Shown here: positions 35,870 to 43,868 of the stretch, in pieces
Layout of the letters: the number at the start of each line of letters is the position of its first letter
How positions within the stretch are numbered: the stretch's first letter is position 1
Assembly: GCA_019359355.1 (NCBI GenBank)
Contig: JAHHHM010000006.1
Location: 213,723 to 277,722 of the forward strand
Length of the DNA stretch: 64,000 nt
Source: Microcoleus vaginatus WJT46-NPBG5
Lineage (GTDB): Bacteria; Cyanobacteriota; Cyanobacteriia; Cyanobacteriales; Oscillatoriaceae
Direction: 5' to 3'
Made by a program: the position numbers and the translations under genes
Notes under the pieces: generated by a model
The model's database searches: none
What the model saw: only the letters and a program-made list of their open reading frames with translations
What the model was told of the DNA's origin: nothing

Positions 35870-36772
35870 TTAAGAGGCAGAGTTTCCTGTTTGCTGAGCT
35901 AGCCAGTTCAAAATGAACGAATTAACAATCTCTGGTCGTTCATCATGGGGACAATGGCCGGTGTTAGGAATGGAGACAAATTCTATCGGTTGAGTCTGAC
36001 TCAATTCTTCATAAATGCGTCCACCGGCAATTGGTGTCCAAGGGTCATTAGCACCCCACAAAACGAGCAACGGATGCTTGACTTTTGGCAACAACTCTGA
36101 GGGTTCCGGGCCAGGAGGCGCTGCGAGAATTGAGGCAAAAACTCGCTGAGCACCCGGATCGCAAGAAGGTTCATAAATCAAATCGATCAGTTCGTCCGTA
36201 ACCGCATCATGGTTGCAATAAACTTGTTGCAGTGTGCGACGCAGACGGTTTTTCTGGCGAATGCGGTTAAATAAAAACGGCCCTATAACCGGCGAAGTGA
36301 CTAATTTTGTAAAGATGCCCATCACGGTTCGCAAGGGCAAATTCAGTTCATGAGGTCGATGATTTAGCCCACCGGCACAGTTGATTAAAATGCCGGCGGC
36401 AGCAATTTCTGGATGATTGGCAACCACCATCAAACTCAGCAATGCACCAATGGAATTGCCGACAAAGACTGCCGGTTCCTGAATTTGTGATTCCCAGAAA
36501 TCCTTCAGCATTTCTTGCCAAAGTTCCAGCGAGTAATCGAGTGCCGGTTTATCTGAAGCACCAAATCCTAACAGATCCAAAGCAAAGACTCGGTAGCCGC
36601 CGGCAGCGAGTGCGGGAATGTTGTTCCGCCAGTGGCCAATTGAGGCTCCAAAGCCATGAATTAACACCAGGGGGCGACCCGCGCCCATCACGGTGTATTG
36701 GATTTTGTGGCCCTGCCAAGTCCAAGTGAGCCTTTCAAACGTTGATGCCGGTGTTAGCTGTTGTGTTGTCAC
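35870..36772 (-). CDS. Alpha/beta-fold hydrolase
   Basis: A 300-aa alpha/beta hydrolase. The oxyanion HGFGASIGHWRNN loop is at about 39-51, the nucleophile elbow GNSIGALLS has Ser at about 107, and the catalytic acid and His are in LLVLWGANDPWTP and NTGHCPHDERPE near the C-terminus. A cap region lies between. The type is common in cyanobacteria and chloroplasts (haloalkane dehalogenase, epoxide hydrolase or pheophytinase-like), but the substrate cannot be told from sequence. No signal peptide, so probably cytosolic. Upstream of gmd on the same strand, separated by a hairpin. Confidence 0.88.
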   Translation of the reverse strand: MTTQQLTPASTFERLTWTWQGHKIQYTVMGAGRPLVLIHGFGASIGHWRNNIPALAAGGYRVFALDLLGFGASDKPALDYSLELWQEMLKDFWESQIQEPAVFVGNSIGALLSLMVVANHPEIAAAGILINCAGGLNHRPHELNLPLRTVMGIFTKLVTSPVIGPFLFNRIRQKNRLRRTLQQVYCNHDAVTDELIDLIYEPSCDPGAQRVFASILAAPPGPEPSELLPKVKHPLLVLWGANDPWTPIAGGRIYEELSQTQPIEFVSIPNTGHCPHDERPEIVNSFILNWLAQQTGNSAS

Positions 36773-36974
36773 AGTCGTTTTATGAAGTTTCTTAAACTTC
36801 TTAGATCATAGTATTGTTCTTTCAGCAGACTAGAGCCGCGAAAGCAATGAATTCGTCAAATTAAATACGCTCAATCATGTACCACATTGAAGCAAATTAA
36901 TCAAGATAGTCCTGCTTGTAATCGGTTAATTTGCTGTAGTTGCCGGCCTAAATCGCTTTTAAAAGTTGAAAAAT

Positions 36975-37958
36975 TCAGCGGATTCTCACAAATCCAGCCT
37001 TTTCAATCAGCTCTTGACCTTGAGGCGTTAGGAGTAAATTGGCGTAGGCTTCACCGGCTTGTTGATCAATTTGACCGTTCTGTTTAATCACCACCAACAA
37101 GCGACGGGTAATGGGATATTCACCAGTCTGAAATACAGCCGTATTCACTTGGTTGCGCTTAGCGGGGCACTGGTCAAGCGGAATCAAAGGTTCCTTATAA
37201 GGAGCAATGAGTTGATTGAGGTGACGTCCCACCGGCAGCGCCTTAACCTTACATTGCGAGACGACTAAAGGGGCTGAGGCTTGAAAAATCCCACCAGGAT
37301 CGGCAGCAACCTTCCGTAAAGCATCCGTTGGAGTGGGTACTAATTCAAACCGGCCGGCGGCATCACCCTGTACCGCGTAGCGTGTGATTTTTAAGTCAGG
37401 GCCGCCCACTTGGTTCCAATTCGTAATCTTGCCGGCGTCTATATCATTGACTTGCTCTACTGTTAAACCTGGTATGTTCAAGCTGGGGTTTACGGCAACC
37501 GCCCTGCCATCAATCGCCACCGGCACCTCTTTGAGCGTAAAACCTCGCTGTTGCGCCTGCTGATATTCCTTATCTTGAACCGGGCGAGACGAGTGAGCGA
37601 AGGACAGTTGATTATCTAATAGCATCCGCAGCCCCGTACCCGAACTCGGAATCGTATTGTAAGGGTGGGTGTAACGCAAGCGAAACTGAGGCCAAACCGT
37701 TTGAATCGCGGAATCTAAATCTCGCCGAATGGGTGCCCAAGTTGTACTGCCACCATAGCTAAAGAGTCCACTCGGCACGTTCTGCACTTGGGCAAATGTT
37801 GCAGCATTTGTTTGCCGAATGGGATGAGATTGATTGTTAATCGCACGATTTTTAGTAACACCAAAGTGTTTGATAAACCACCAAAGCCCAGGCCCTAACA
37901 ATCCAGTGGTGATCAGGAGGGACAAAACGAGAATGGTGGTTTCCTTATTTTGAGACAT
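36975..37958 (-). CDS. PstS-like substrate-binding protein, membrane-anchored
   Basis: A 327-aa protein with one N-terminal transmembrane segment (about 8-29) and a PBP-like (PstS-type) domain: GLFSYGGSTTWAPIRRDLD, then the SSGTGLRMLLDNQLSFAHSSRPV ligand loop, IDGRAVAVNP, AGKITNWNQVGG and the C-terminal LLTPQGQELIEKAGF. Family members bind phosphate or related anions in the periplasm. No pstCAB genes are near. It begins 28 bp after the stop of the Ser/Thr kinase gene on the same strand, suggesting a receptor-kinase pair rather than a transporter component; that pairing is my inference. Confidence 0.85.
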   Translation of the reverse strand: MSQNKETTILVLSLLITTGLLGPGLWWFIKHFGVTKNRAINNQSHPIRQTNAATFAQVQNVPSGLFSYGGSTTWAPIRRDLDSAIQTVWPQFRLRYTHPYNTIPSSGTGLRMLLDNQLSFAHSSRPVQDKEYQQAQQRGFTLKEVPVAIDGRAVAVNPSLNIPGLTVEQVNDIDAGKITNWNQVGGPDLKITRYAVQGDAAGRFELVPTPTDALRKVAADPGGIFQASAPLVVSQCKVKALPVGRHLNQLIAPYKEPLIPLDQCPAKRNQVNTAVFQTGEYPITRRLLVVIKQNGQIDQQAGEAYANLLLTPQGQELIEKAGFVRIR

Positions 37959-37986
37959 GGATAGATTGCCCTATTCCCCCACCGGC

Positions 37987-39435
37987 TTAAAAAATACTGG
38001 AAAGTAACTTGTAAATTAGGCGAAACAGGGCGGTGAGGGCGACTGCAGATAAGCCGGCTAAGGCAGCAATTGCCACGACGCCCTGAAGGCCAAATCCACC
38101 TTGTAACTGGGAAACGCCCAACACAATCGCCAGCGTCACAATCGCAATAATGGGTAAATCCTTGCCCTCAATCACACGGCGGGCTTGGGCGAAGATTAGA
38201 CTCGCCAAGATTCCCAACCAAACCAGATAACTTACCCCAGAAATTCCGAGTGCACTACTAATTGCAATCGCTAGTAAAGCTCCCTGAAAGCCGGTAAATG
38301 CAGCTCCTCCTAACAGTTCAAAAGTTGAGAAGGAAGGCTTTGTTGCGCGTTGTAGGGGGGCAGGTGGGGGCTGCTGAGCCGGCGGCGCTGCTGGTCTTGA
38401 AGGGGCTGTGACCTGTGTTGGGAGAGAAGTTGGCGGCATCGGCGGTGCAGGGTTGACAGGCGGTGCCGGTTGGGGTTTTTGGGAAGAAAGGGCGGCAAGG
38501 ACCTCATCGGCTGACTGGAAACGCCGGCTGGGAGCAGATAGCAGCATCCGATCTAAAATCGTTGCCAGATGATCACTCACCCGTGCATATCCTCTCCAGT
38601 TCAACTCATTACTGTAGGAATCAAATAACTCCGTCGCCGGCTTACCTGTGAGCAAGGTAATGCAAGTCACTGCCAAAGCGTAGAGATCGGTGGAAGGAAA
38701 AACCGTACTGCCGGCCATTTGTTCGGGTGGTGCGAAACCCATTGAATAAATGCCGGTGCTGCGCTGATGTCCTGGATCTCCCCCTGCTGCCTGCGTCACT
38801 TGCTTAACGGCACCGAAATCTAACAAATAAAGCCGGCCATTGCGATGGCGCATAATATTCGCCGGCTTGATATCTTGGTGGATGGAATGGTGATCGTGGA
38901 CAAATTTCAGCACCTTGAGGAGTTCTCCTAGCACTTCCAAAATTTCCGTTTCAGAGAACTGCCCTTTCTGCGCCAGTTCCTCCTCTAAATTTTGGCCATC
39001 AATAAATTCTTGTACCAGATAAAAAAACTGGTCTGGTTTGCCCGGTTGCAAGCCGGGGACTTCCAGGGGGAAGAACGCAAACAGATCCGGAATTTGGGGG
39101 TGCCGGTTGCCTAGTTCCTCTAAAACCACTGCCTCGCGCTCAAATAAACCTTGGGCGATTTGCATTTGTTGGGGTGTCAGATCGCCTGCCGGTTGAAACT
39201 GTTTAACCACACACTGACGCATCGCCGGCGTATAGCGATCACGAGATAGAAACGCCGCCCCAAATCCTCCCTTACCCAGCAGTTTCACCGGCAGATACCG
39301 CCCAATTAAAATCAGCGGCATCCCGCAACTGGTGCAGAACTTCTGCTGCACAGTTTTGAGAATGTTGCTGTCATCGAGATCGGCAAAAGAGTTGACGGGA
39401 CGGGGACAGCCGGTGCGGGTGCAGAGAATTTCCAT
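37987..39435 (-). CDS. Ser/Thr protein kinase with N-terminal zinc ribbon and C-terminal membrane segments
   Basis: A 482-aa eukaryotic-type kinase. Cysteines C5, C10, C34 and C37 form a probable zinc ribbon. The Gly loop LGKGGFGAAF is at 53-62, catalytic Lys K78, and the catalytic loop HQDIKPAN has D188 (Gln in place of the usual Arg, common in this cyanobacterial subfamily). DFG is at 206-208 and the PPEQ segment follows. A Pro-rich linker (about 325-365) leads to about three hydrophobic helices at the C-terminus, so the kinase is membrane-tethered. Substrates are unknown. Coupled in order with the PstS-like gene just downstream. Confidence 0.9.
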   Translation of the reverse strand: MEILCTRTGCPRPVNSFADLDDSNILKTVQQKFCTSCGMPLILIGRYLPVKLLGKGGFGAAFLSRDRYTPAMRQCVVKQFQPAGDLTPQQMQIAQGLFEREAVVLEELGNRHPQIPDLFAFFPLEVPGLQPGKPDQFFYLVQEFIDGQNLEEELAQKGQFSETEILEVLGELLKVLKFVHDHHSIHQDIKPANIMRHRNGRLYLLDFGAVKQVTQAAGGDPGHQRSTGIYSMGFAPPEQMAGSTVFPSTDLYALAVTCITLLTGKPATELFDSYSNELNWRGYARVSDHLATILDRMLLSAPSRRFQSADEVLAALSSQKPQPAPPVNPAPPMPPTSLPTQVTAPSRPAAPPAQQPPPAPLQRATKPSFSTFELLGGAAFTGFQGALLAIAISSALGISGVSYLVWLGILASLIFAQARRVIEGKDLPIIAIVTLAIVLGVSQLQGGFGLQGVVAIAALAGLSAVALTALFRLIYKLLSSIF

Positions 39436-39557
39436 AGCCGTCAGAAGTCAGAGTTCAGCGATCATCGGTTATCAATCAAAAGTCCAGGGCGAAAGGTTGG
39501 AAACCAGAGACAAATGACTGAGGATTTGGGACAGGAGAACTTGATCAAAAACCCGGA

Positions 39558-40562
39558 TTAACTGCCACTAGAGTTAGGGGAAACTGTCTCTAAAGCATTT
39601 GATTCCACCGGCAGGGGCGGTATCAGATGCTTTTCCAGCCCTTGTGTGGCAAATTGGGGTAATATTTCGCGGCTAAATGCCTCTGCAGCTTTTGAGCGAT
39701 AGCGGTTTGGATTATAAATAACTGACAACATCCGTTTCACCACCACTTCCTCAATGGGAGCACGGTGGATCACACCCATCTGCAACTCCTTCTCAATCGC
39801 AGAAATCGAAACAAAGGCAGCACCGAGGCCGGCTTGTACGGCATTTTTAATCGCTTCAATCGAGTTCAATTCCATCTCAATTTTGAGCCGGCGCGTATCA
39901 ATCCCGCAGCGAGACAGAACCTGATCAATCACCTTGCGGATCGTTGATTGCGAGTCAAGGGTGATAAACTGCAATTTGTAAAGGTCTTCTTTTTGAATCG
40001 GATCAATTTTAGTGAGCGGGTGAAAAACCGGCAAAATCAGTGCCAGCTCATCATCGGCATAAGGCACAACTTCTAAAGATTCTTGCAATTCTGGAGGAAT
40101 CTCACCGCCGACAATGGCCAAATCAATTTGACCATTGGCCACACTCCATGCAGTGCGCCGAGTTGAGTGAACGTGCAATTGTACCGCCACATCGGGATAA
40201 CGTTGCCGGAACATCCCAATCATGCGAGGCAAAAGATAAGTCCCTGTTGTCTGAGAAGCGCCAACAATCAGGGTGCCGCCTTGAAGGTTTTGCAGATCCT
40301 CAATCGCTCGACAGGTTTCCTGGCACAGCGTCAAAATTTTTTCCCCGTAGCTGAGAAGTAGGTGCCCCGCTTCTGTCAGTTGGGCGCGCCGGCCCCCCCG
40401 ATCAAACAATGGTACATCCAACTGCCGCTCTAAGTTTTGCACTTGTAGGCTGACAGCCGGCTGTGAGACATATAAGCTATCAGCGGCCCGTTTAAAACTG
40501 CCCTCAGCGGCGATTGCTTTGAGGATGCGTAACTGATCTAACGTGAAAGGAAGGTCGGACAT
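39558..40562 (-). CDS. rbcR: LysR-type regulator RbcR
   Basis: A 334-aa LysR regulator from the chosen start. The HTH region [20 protein letters not shown] and [17 protein letters not shown], followed by [19 protein letters not shown] and the [19 protein letters not shown] effector-domain start, are hallmarks of RbcR, the activator of Rubisco genes kept in cyanobacteria and red-lineage plastids. The ATG at 40562 ([11 protein letters not shown]) is preferred because homology begins there; an in-frame ATG at 40613 would add 17 unlikely residues. A Ser/Pro tail follows the effector domain. It lies upstream of photosynthesis-related genes but is transcribed away from them. Confidence 0.92.
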   Translation of the reverse strand: MSDLPFTLDQLRILKAIAAEGSFKRAADSLYVSQPAVSLQVQNLERQLDVPLFDRGGRRAQLTEAGHLLLSYGEKILTLCQETCRAIEDLQNLQGGTLIVGASQTTGTYLLPRMIGMFRQRYPDVAVQLHVHSTRRTAWSVANGQIDLAIVGGEIPPELQESLEVVPYADDELALILPVFHPLTKIDPIQKEDLYKLQFITLDSQSTIRKVIDQVLSRCGIDTRRLKIEMELNSIEAIKNAVQAGLGAAFVSISAIEKELQMGVIHRAPIEEVVVKRMLSVIYNPNRYRSKAAEAFSREILPQFATQGLEKHLIPPLPVESNALETVSPNSSGS

Positions 40563-40805
40563 ATCGCTAAACCTGAAAGGGGAAAGGAGCCTTGAGGCAG
40601 CCAACCGATTCAACGGATGCGGACTGAGTGATTAAGTGGCCCAGTATGTTTTGGTGCTTCTAACACAACGACAGTAGCACAACAGGGGACACGTCCCTTT
40701 AAATCGTTTGTGACGATGGGGGGTCAAAGTCCAAGCACAAAGAAATTAGTGGCTCACAAGAAGATATCCGAAATGTTTCAACTTCAACCTTCATTATTGT
40801 CGTAG
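40563..40805. other. Intergenic region upstream of rbcR
   Basis: Holds the rbcR promoter region. No gene was recognised. The right boundary of the IsrB element should fall in or just after it, near the hairpins at 40806-40856. Confidence 0.4.
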
Positions 40806-40856
40806 TGGGAAACCACGCAGCTATGGCTAGCGCCACGCTACGCTATTAGCTCGTGG
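40806..40856. repeat. Extended palindrome downstream of isrB
   Basis: GTGG-GAAA-CCAC at 40806-40816 overlaps a longer hairpin: CCACG (40813-40817) with CGTGG (40852-40856), AGCTA with TAGCT, and inner TAGCG with CGCTA. The CTAGCGCCACGCTACGC core resembles palindromic elements common in cyanobacterial intergenic DNA. It may be the element's terminal hairpin or an isrB terminator. Confidence 0.5.
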
Positions 40857-40876
40857 AGGAACACAAGGGCGCGCTT

Positions 40877-41911
40877 TTAAGCGCAAACCCTCCAAGAATT
40901 AAAGGCAAGAAATTTAATGTCTTCGGCAACAGCGTTCTGAGTTAGGCGCTTGCCGGTTGAGAGACTGTGCAAGCTTACAGATTTGCGTGTTGGGTCTTTT
41001 TTAGTCGGTGATTCTTGCCAGCCACCAACATAACAGAACCCGTATTTAGGATGCTTGACGATTGAGCCACGCTTAAATCCAGCACTCAGGGTTCCCCCAT
41101 ATCGAGAACGTATGTGTCCAGGTGCGTGTTGCAAGCGATGAAGCTGCCGGCGGTGGAATTCCAATGGAATCACTTCAATCAACTGCGTATTATCTGGTTG
41201 CAAATGCCCTCCGACGTTCCAATTAGCCAGCACCCATGAATCAACGCAATGCGCTTCAAACTTGTTTGACAATTTTTGCTTAGACTTTTTCAGTCCTAAG
41301 CTTTGCCGCAGTTTGTAGGTGTCATGACCTGATTTAATTTCAAGGTGGGCAATTTTCTCCAGTTCACAGTAGAACCATTGTTTCCCCACCTCTAGGGGAC
41401 TAAACGAAGCATTCCACTTGCGTCCGTTTTTCCAGGTACGGGCTTTGATGTCTTCCACAACAACAGTTGATAGGGGAAACATCTTTGTTAGCCAGTTGGC
41501 TATCCTCAACTTCCACTGCCAACGTGCCTTAGTGGAGGGAGGAAGGCGAGTTTTGTTTGCTAATCTGTTCGCTCGGTTTTGCCGGCAGGGCGTATTACGA
41601 AAGCGTCTTGCCCGTCGCATATTGCGTCTGACTTCAATGTGGTCTTTTACCCAGTCAACTGCATGGGTTTGCACGTTTAGGTAAGTGTGCGCTTGGGACT
41701 TGACTGTAAACGCCTCCCTTTTGGAACCTGGATCAATCCCGACTACTATGGGTTGGCCATTTGTGTTTGAGGGTTCTACGTTGAGTCGGACACAAAATAC
41801 TCCTTTTTTCCAGAATCCGGTTGCTTTGCCTGACTTTATCCAACGCTTGGCACGGCTTGGAGTTGTCGGCATTAACGGTGTATTCTCGTTGTTGACAACT
41901 GGAACAAACAT
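40877..41911 (-). CDS. isrB: IsrB-like RuvC nuclease (IscB relative without HNH)
   Basis: A 344-aa protein. The N-terminal PLMP motif is at residues 12-15, and RuvC-I VVGIDPGSK has D60. An Arg-rich bridge helix (RRNMRRARRFR, about 95-105) follows, then RuvC-II VVVEDIKA with E153 and RuvC-III HCVDSWVLA with H221/D224. No HNH domain separates RuvC-II from RuvC-III, and the length matches IsrB (about 350 aa), described as an RNA-guided nickase ancestor of Cas9, rather than IscB (about 400-500 aa). All RuvC catalytic residues are present, so activity is plausible. Common automatic names would be RRXRR-domain protein or transposase. It is inserted between rbcR and the carotene isomerase gene. Confidence 0.82.
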   Translation of the reverse strand: MFVPVVNNENTPLMPTTPSRAKRWIKSGKATGFWKKGVFCVRLNVEPSNTNGQPIVVGIDPGSKREAFTVKSQAHTYLNVQTHAVDWVKDHIEVRRNMRRARRFRNTPCRQNRANRLANKTRLPPSTKARWQWKLRIANWLTKMFPLSTVVVEDIKARTWKNGRKWNASFSPLEVGKQWFYCELEKIAHLEIKSGHDTYKLRQSLGLKKSKQKLSNKFEAHCVDSWVLANWNVGGHLQPDNTQLIEVIPLEFHRRQLHRLQHAPGHIRSRYGGTLSAGFKRGSIVKHPKYGFCYVGGWQESPTKKDPTRKSVSLHSLSTGKRLTQNAVAEDIKFLAFNSWRVCA

Positions 41912-42110
41912 TTGCGGTAAGTCCTATTTCTAGGTATATACATCCCTTTGCCGCTGACTACCAGAGAGGTTAAAAACTAGGGAGGCATTCTTAACGTCTT
42001 GCGGGATACCACGCCCAGATAGTTCAGCAATTGGCTAGACACTGGTTTAGTCCTCAATTAAGAAGTTGGTGAGTCTTCCGCTTTCAAGCCCTGTCGCTTT
42101 AGCGCAGGGT
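41912..42110 (-). ncRNA. Candidate IsrB omega RNA
   Basis: IscB/IsrB omega RNAs are encoded directly upstream of the protein, with the guide at their 5' end beyond the transposon end. Here the 5' flank of isrB is non-coding for about 340 bp and contains a terminal hairpin at 42110-42090 (core GTCGCTTTAGCG on the plus strand). About 180 nt with further complementary segments lead into the gene. The guide would be read from about 42111-42130. Boundaries are estimates; no covariance model was run. Confidence 0.45.
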
Positions 42111-42261
42111 CAGTGACCAGTTGTACTAAGATTTACCTGATTTGCAAAATATCTAGAAGTGGGTACAACTGGACTCTTCTGAATGTATCAGGAATTAACC
42201 AACTGACCCTAACCTGTGAGTCGTGCTAATTTTATTTTATTTTTTCGATTGAGTGAGTGCG

Positions 42262-42975
42262 ATGTCTTTTAATGGGCTAACGACGAGCCATTTGATCATG
42301 CTGGGACTGCTGCTGGGTTTTGCGATCGCTCACAGCGGTTTAGCCGGCTTGCGTCCTTGGGGAGAAAAACGCCTAGGGGCAAGGCTTTACCGCATCTTGT
42401 TCGCCTTGGTGAGCTTGCCTTTAGCGGTTGTGCTAATTGTGTATTTCTTTAACCATCGATATGACGGATGGCAGTTGTGGCAGGTGCAGGGAGTCAGAGG
42501 CGTGCAACCGGCTGTCTGGATACTCTCGGCAATTTCTTTCTTTTTCCTCTACCCAGCAACCTTTAACCTTTTAGAAATTGCAGCGGTGAGTAAGCCCCAA
42601 GTGCACCTCTACGAAACCGGCATCATTCGCGTCACTAGGCATCCCCAGATGGTAGGACAGATCATTTGGTGTATTGCCCACACACTTTGGATCGGCACCT
42701 CTTTTACCTTAGTCACTTCCATCGGTTTGATCCTTCACCATATCTTTGGCGTGTGGCATGGGGATCGCCGGCTTGCCAGTCGTTACGGAGAAGCATTTGA
42801 AGCCGTCAAATCTCGCACTTCGATTACCCCCTTTTTAGCGATTCTCCAAGGCCGGCAAACCTTTGAGTGGCGGGAGTTTATCCGTCCCTCCTACCTGGGA
42901 GTCACCGGCTTCATCCTGCTGCTATGGTGGGCACACCCCTTGTTAATCCGAGTCACCGCCAGTGCCGGCTGGTAA
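42262..42975 (+). CDS. 15-cis-zeta-carotene isomerase (Z-ISO), NnrU family
   Basis: A 237-aa polytopic membrane protein of the NnrU/Z-ISO family. The sequence keeps the long conserved stretches of plant Z-ISO: HSGLAGLRPWGEKRLGARLY, FNHRYDGWQLWQVQGV, FFFLYPATFNLLEIAAV, then GIIRVTRHPQMVGQIIWC and HHIFGVWHGDRRLASRYG. Conserved His residues in these segments are the haem ligands in the plant enzyme. It converts 9,15,9'-tri-cis to 9,9'-di-cis-zeta-carotene in carotenoid synthesis. ATG 42262 was chosen; an in-frame GTG at 42253 would add three residues. Downstream are a thioredoxin and ndhF1. Confidence 0.88.
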   Translation: MSFNGLTTSHLIMLGLLLGFAIAHSGLAGLRPWGEKRLGARLYRILFALVSLPLAVVLIVYFFNHRYDGWQLWQVQGVRGVQPAVWILSAISFFFLYPATFNLLEIAAVSKPQVHLYETGIIRVTRHPQMVGQIIWCIAHTLWIGTSFTLVTSIGLILHHIFGVWHGDRRLASRYGEAFEAVKSRTSITPFLAILQGRQTFEWREFIRPSYLGVTGFILLLWWAHPLLIRVTASAGW

Positions 42976-43076
42976 ACTTAGCTGTAGACGTTACTAATTC
43001 AGTTGTCCAGATGATCCCAATTAGCGGTAGCATGATCCCAAAGCCGATAGTAAACAGAAATAAATCTTGAGGAATC

Positions 43077-43466
43077 ATGCTGCTGTCAACTATTAGTGAG
43101 CGCGCGTTTACACAAGAAGTTTTAGAATCTTCCACTCCTGTTTTAGTTCATTTTTGGGCACCCTGGTGCGGCCTGTGCCGAATGATTAACCCCATATTGA
43201 TGCGTTATCAGGCCGAGTGGGGCGATCACCTCAAAATTGTTGGATTTAATGCTGACGAAAGTTTAAAAGTAGCCAATACTTACCGGCTCACGACTTTGCC
43301 GACGCTGATCCTGTTTGAAGAGGGCAAAGTACGGCATCGACTCGATGGTTTTAACGGACGAGACGATCTGCGGATGGCGCTAGAAGCGATCGCCCTCAAC
43401 TACGCAAAACATTCTAAAACCCTGTGCCTACAGCAGGCACAGGAGCGCCATCCTTATTCAGCCTAG
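43077..43466 (+). CDS. Thioredoxin with WCGLC active site (TrxC-like)
   Basis: A 129-aa thioredoxin-fold protein. The active site is WCGLC (C31, C34) in place of the canonical WCGPC, the feature I associate with the cyanobacterial TrxC class. The cis-Pro loop TTLPTL is at about 76-81, and the fold strands VLVHFWAPW and LILFEEGKV are typical. The C-terminal tail extends about 20 residues beyond standard thioredoxin. A disulfide redox regulator is likely, but partners are unknown. A strong terminator follows within 60 bp. Confidence 0.88.
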   Translation: MLLSTISERAFTQEVLESSTPVLVHFWAPWCGLCRMINPILMRYQAEWGDHLKIVGFNADESLKVANTYRLTTLPTLILFEEGKVRHRLDGFNGRDDLRMALEAIALNYAKHSKTLCLQQAQERHPYSA

Positions 43467-43496
43467 AAAAAGTGTCTGATCTCGTCGAGTTTCAAT

Positions 43497-43532
43497 AACC
43501 CCACTCGGATGAAAGTCTTGGTGGGGTTTTTC
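43497..43532 (+). terminator. Rho-independent terminator after thioredoxin gene
   Basis: AACCCCAC (43497-43504) pairs perfectly with GTGGGGTT (43521-43528), followed by TTT. Confidence 0.85.
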
Positions 43533-43868
43533 TCTGTAGGGGCATGGGGCATGGGAAGAGAGGGAGAAAGGTGGTGAACAGCCTATCCAATGCAATCTTC
43601 TATTTCACTACTTCAGGTATAGGGCAAGCTATGCCGGTGGGTAGTAGCACCTCATCCCCTCGCTTATGGTAAGTCACTAAAAAATTGTCCTATGCCAATT
43701 TTTAAACGTGATCTTTTTACTTGCATCAGTCAAACAAAAATGTTAAGCGACTCTCTATATTGACTGAATTTTAAATCATTATAATACCCAGTCGTAGCCG
43801 CGCACCGTATGTCACAATGTAAACAATTCTGCCAAATGAGTAAAGAAACTTAAAGTAGGCGTTCAGTG
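43533..43868. other. ndhF1 upstream region
   Basis: Contains a short GGGGCATGGGGCATGGG-type repeat near 43540-43557, then about 250 bp of AT-rich DNA that should carry the ndhF1 promoter. No gene or clear operator was recognised. Confidence 0.4.

Larger units (their letters stand above)
40806..42112 (-). mobile_element. IsrB-type OMEGA transposon-like element
   Basis: Unit comprising the isrB-like gene, about 180 nt of upstream non-coding DNA and hairpins at both ends. The gene-5' end hairpin is at 42090-42110, the other at 40806-40856. There is no TnpA, so it would be mobilised in trans. Exact ends are estimated from hairpin positions only. Confidence 0.55.

Noticed and set aside
40877..41911. 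Calling the gene IscB or Cas9-like
   Set aside because: No HNH motif lies between RuvC-II and RuvC-III and the length is only 344 aa, so IsrB fits better.
40877..41911. Calling it a TnpB
   Set aside because: The PLMP start and Arg-rich bridge helix directly after RuvC-I are IscB/IsrB features; TnpB has a long N-terminal helical region and a zinc ribbon.
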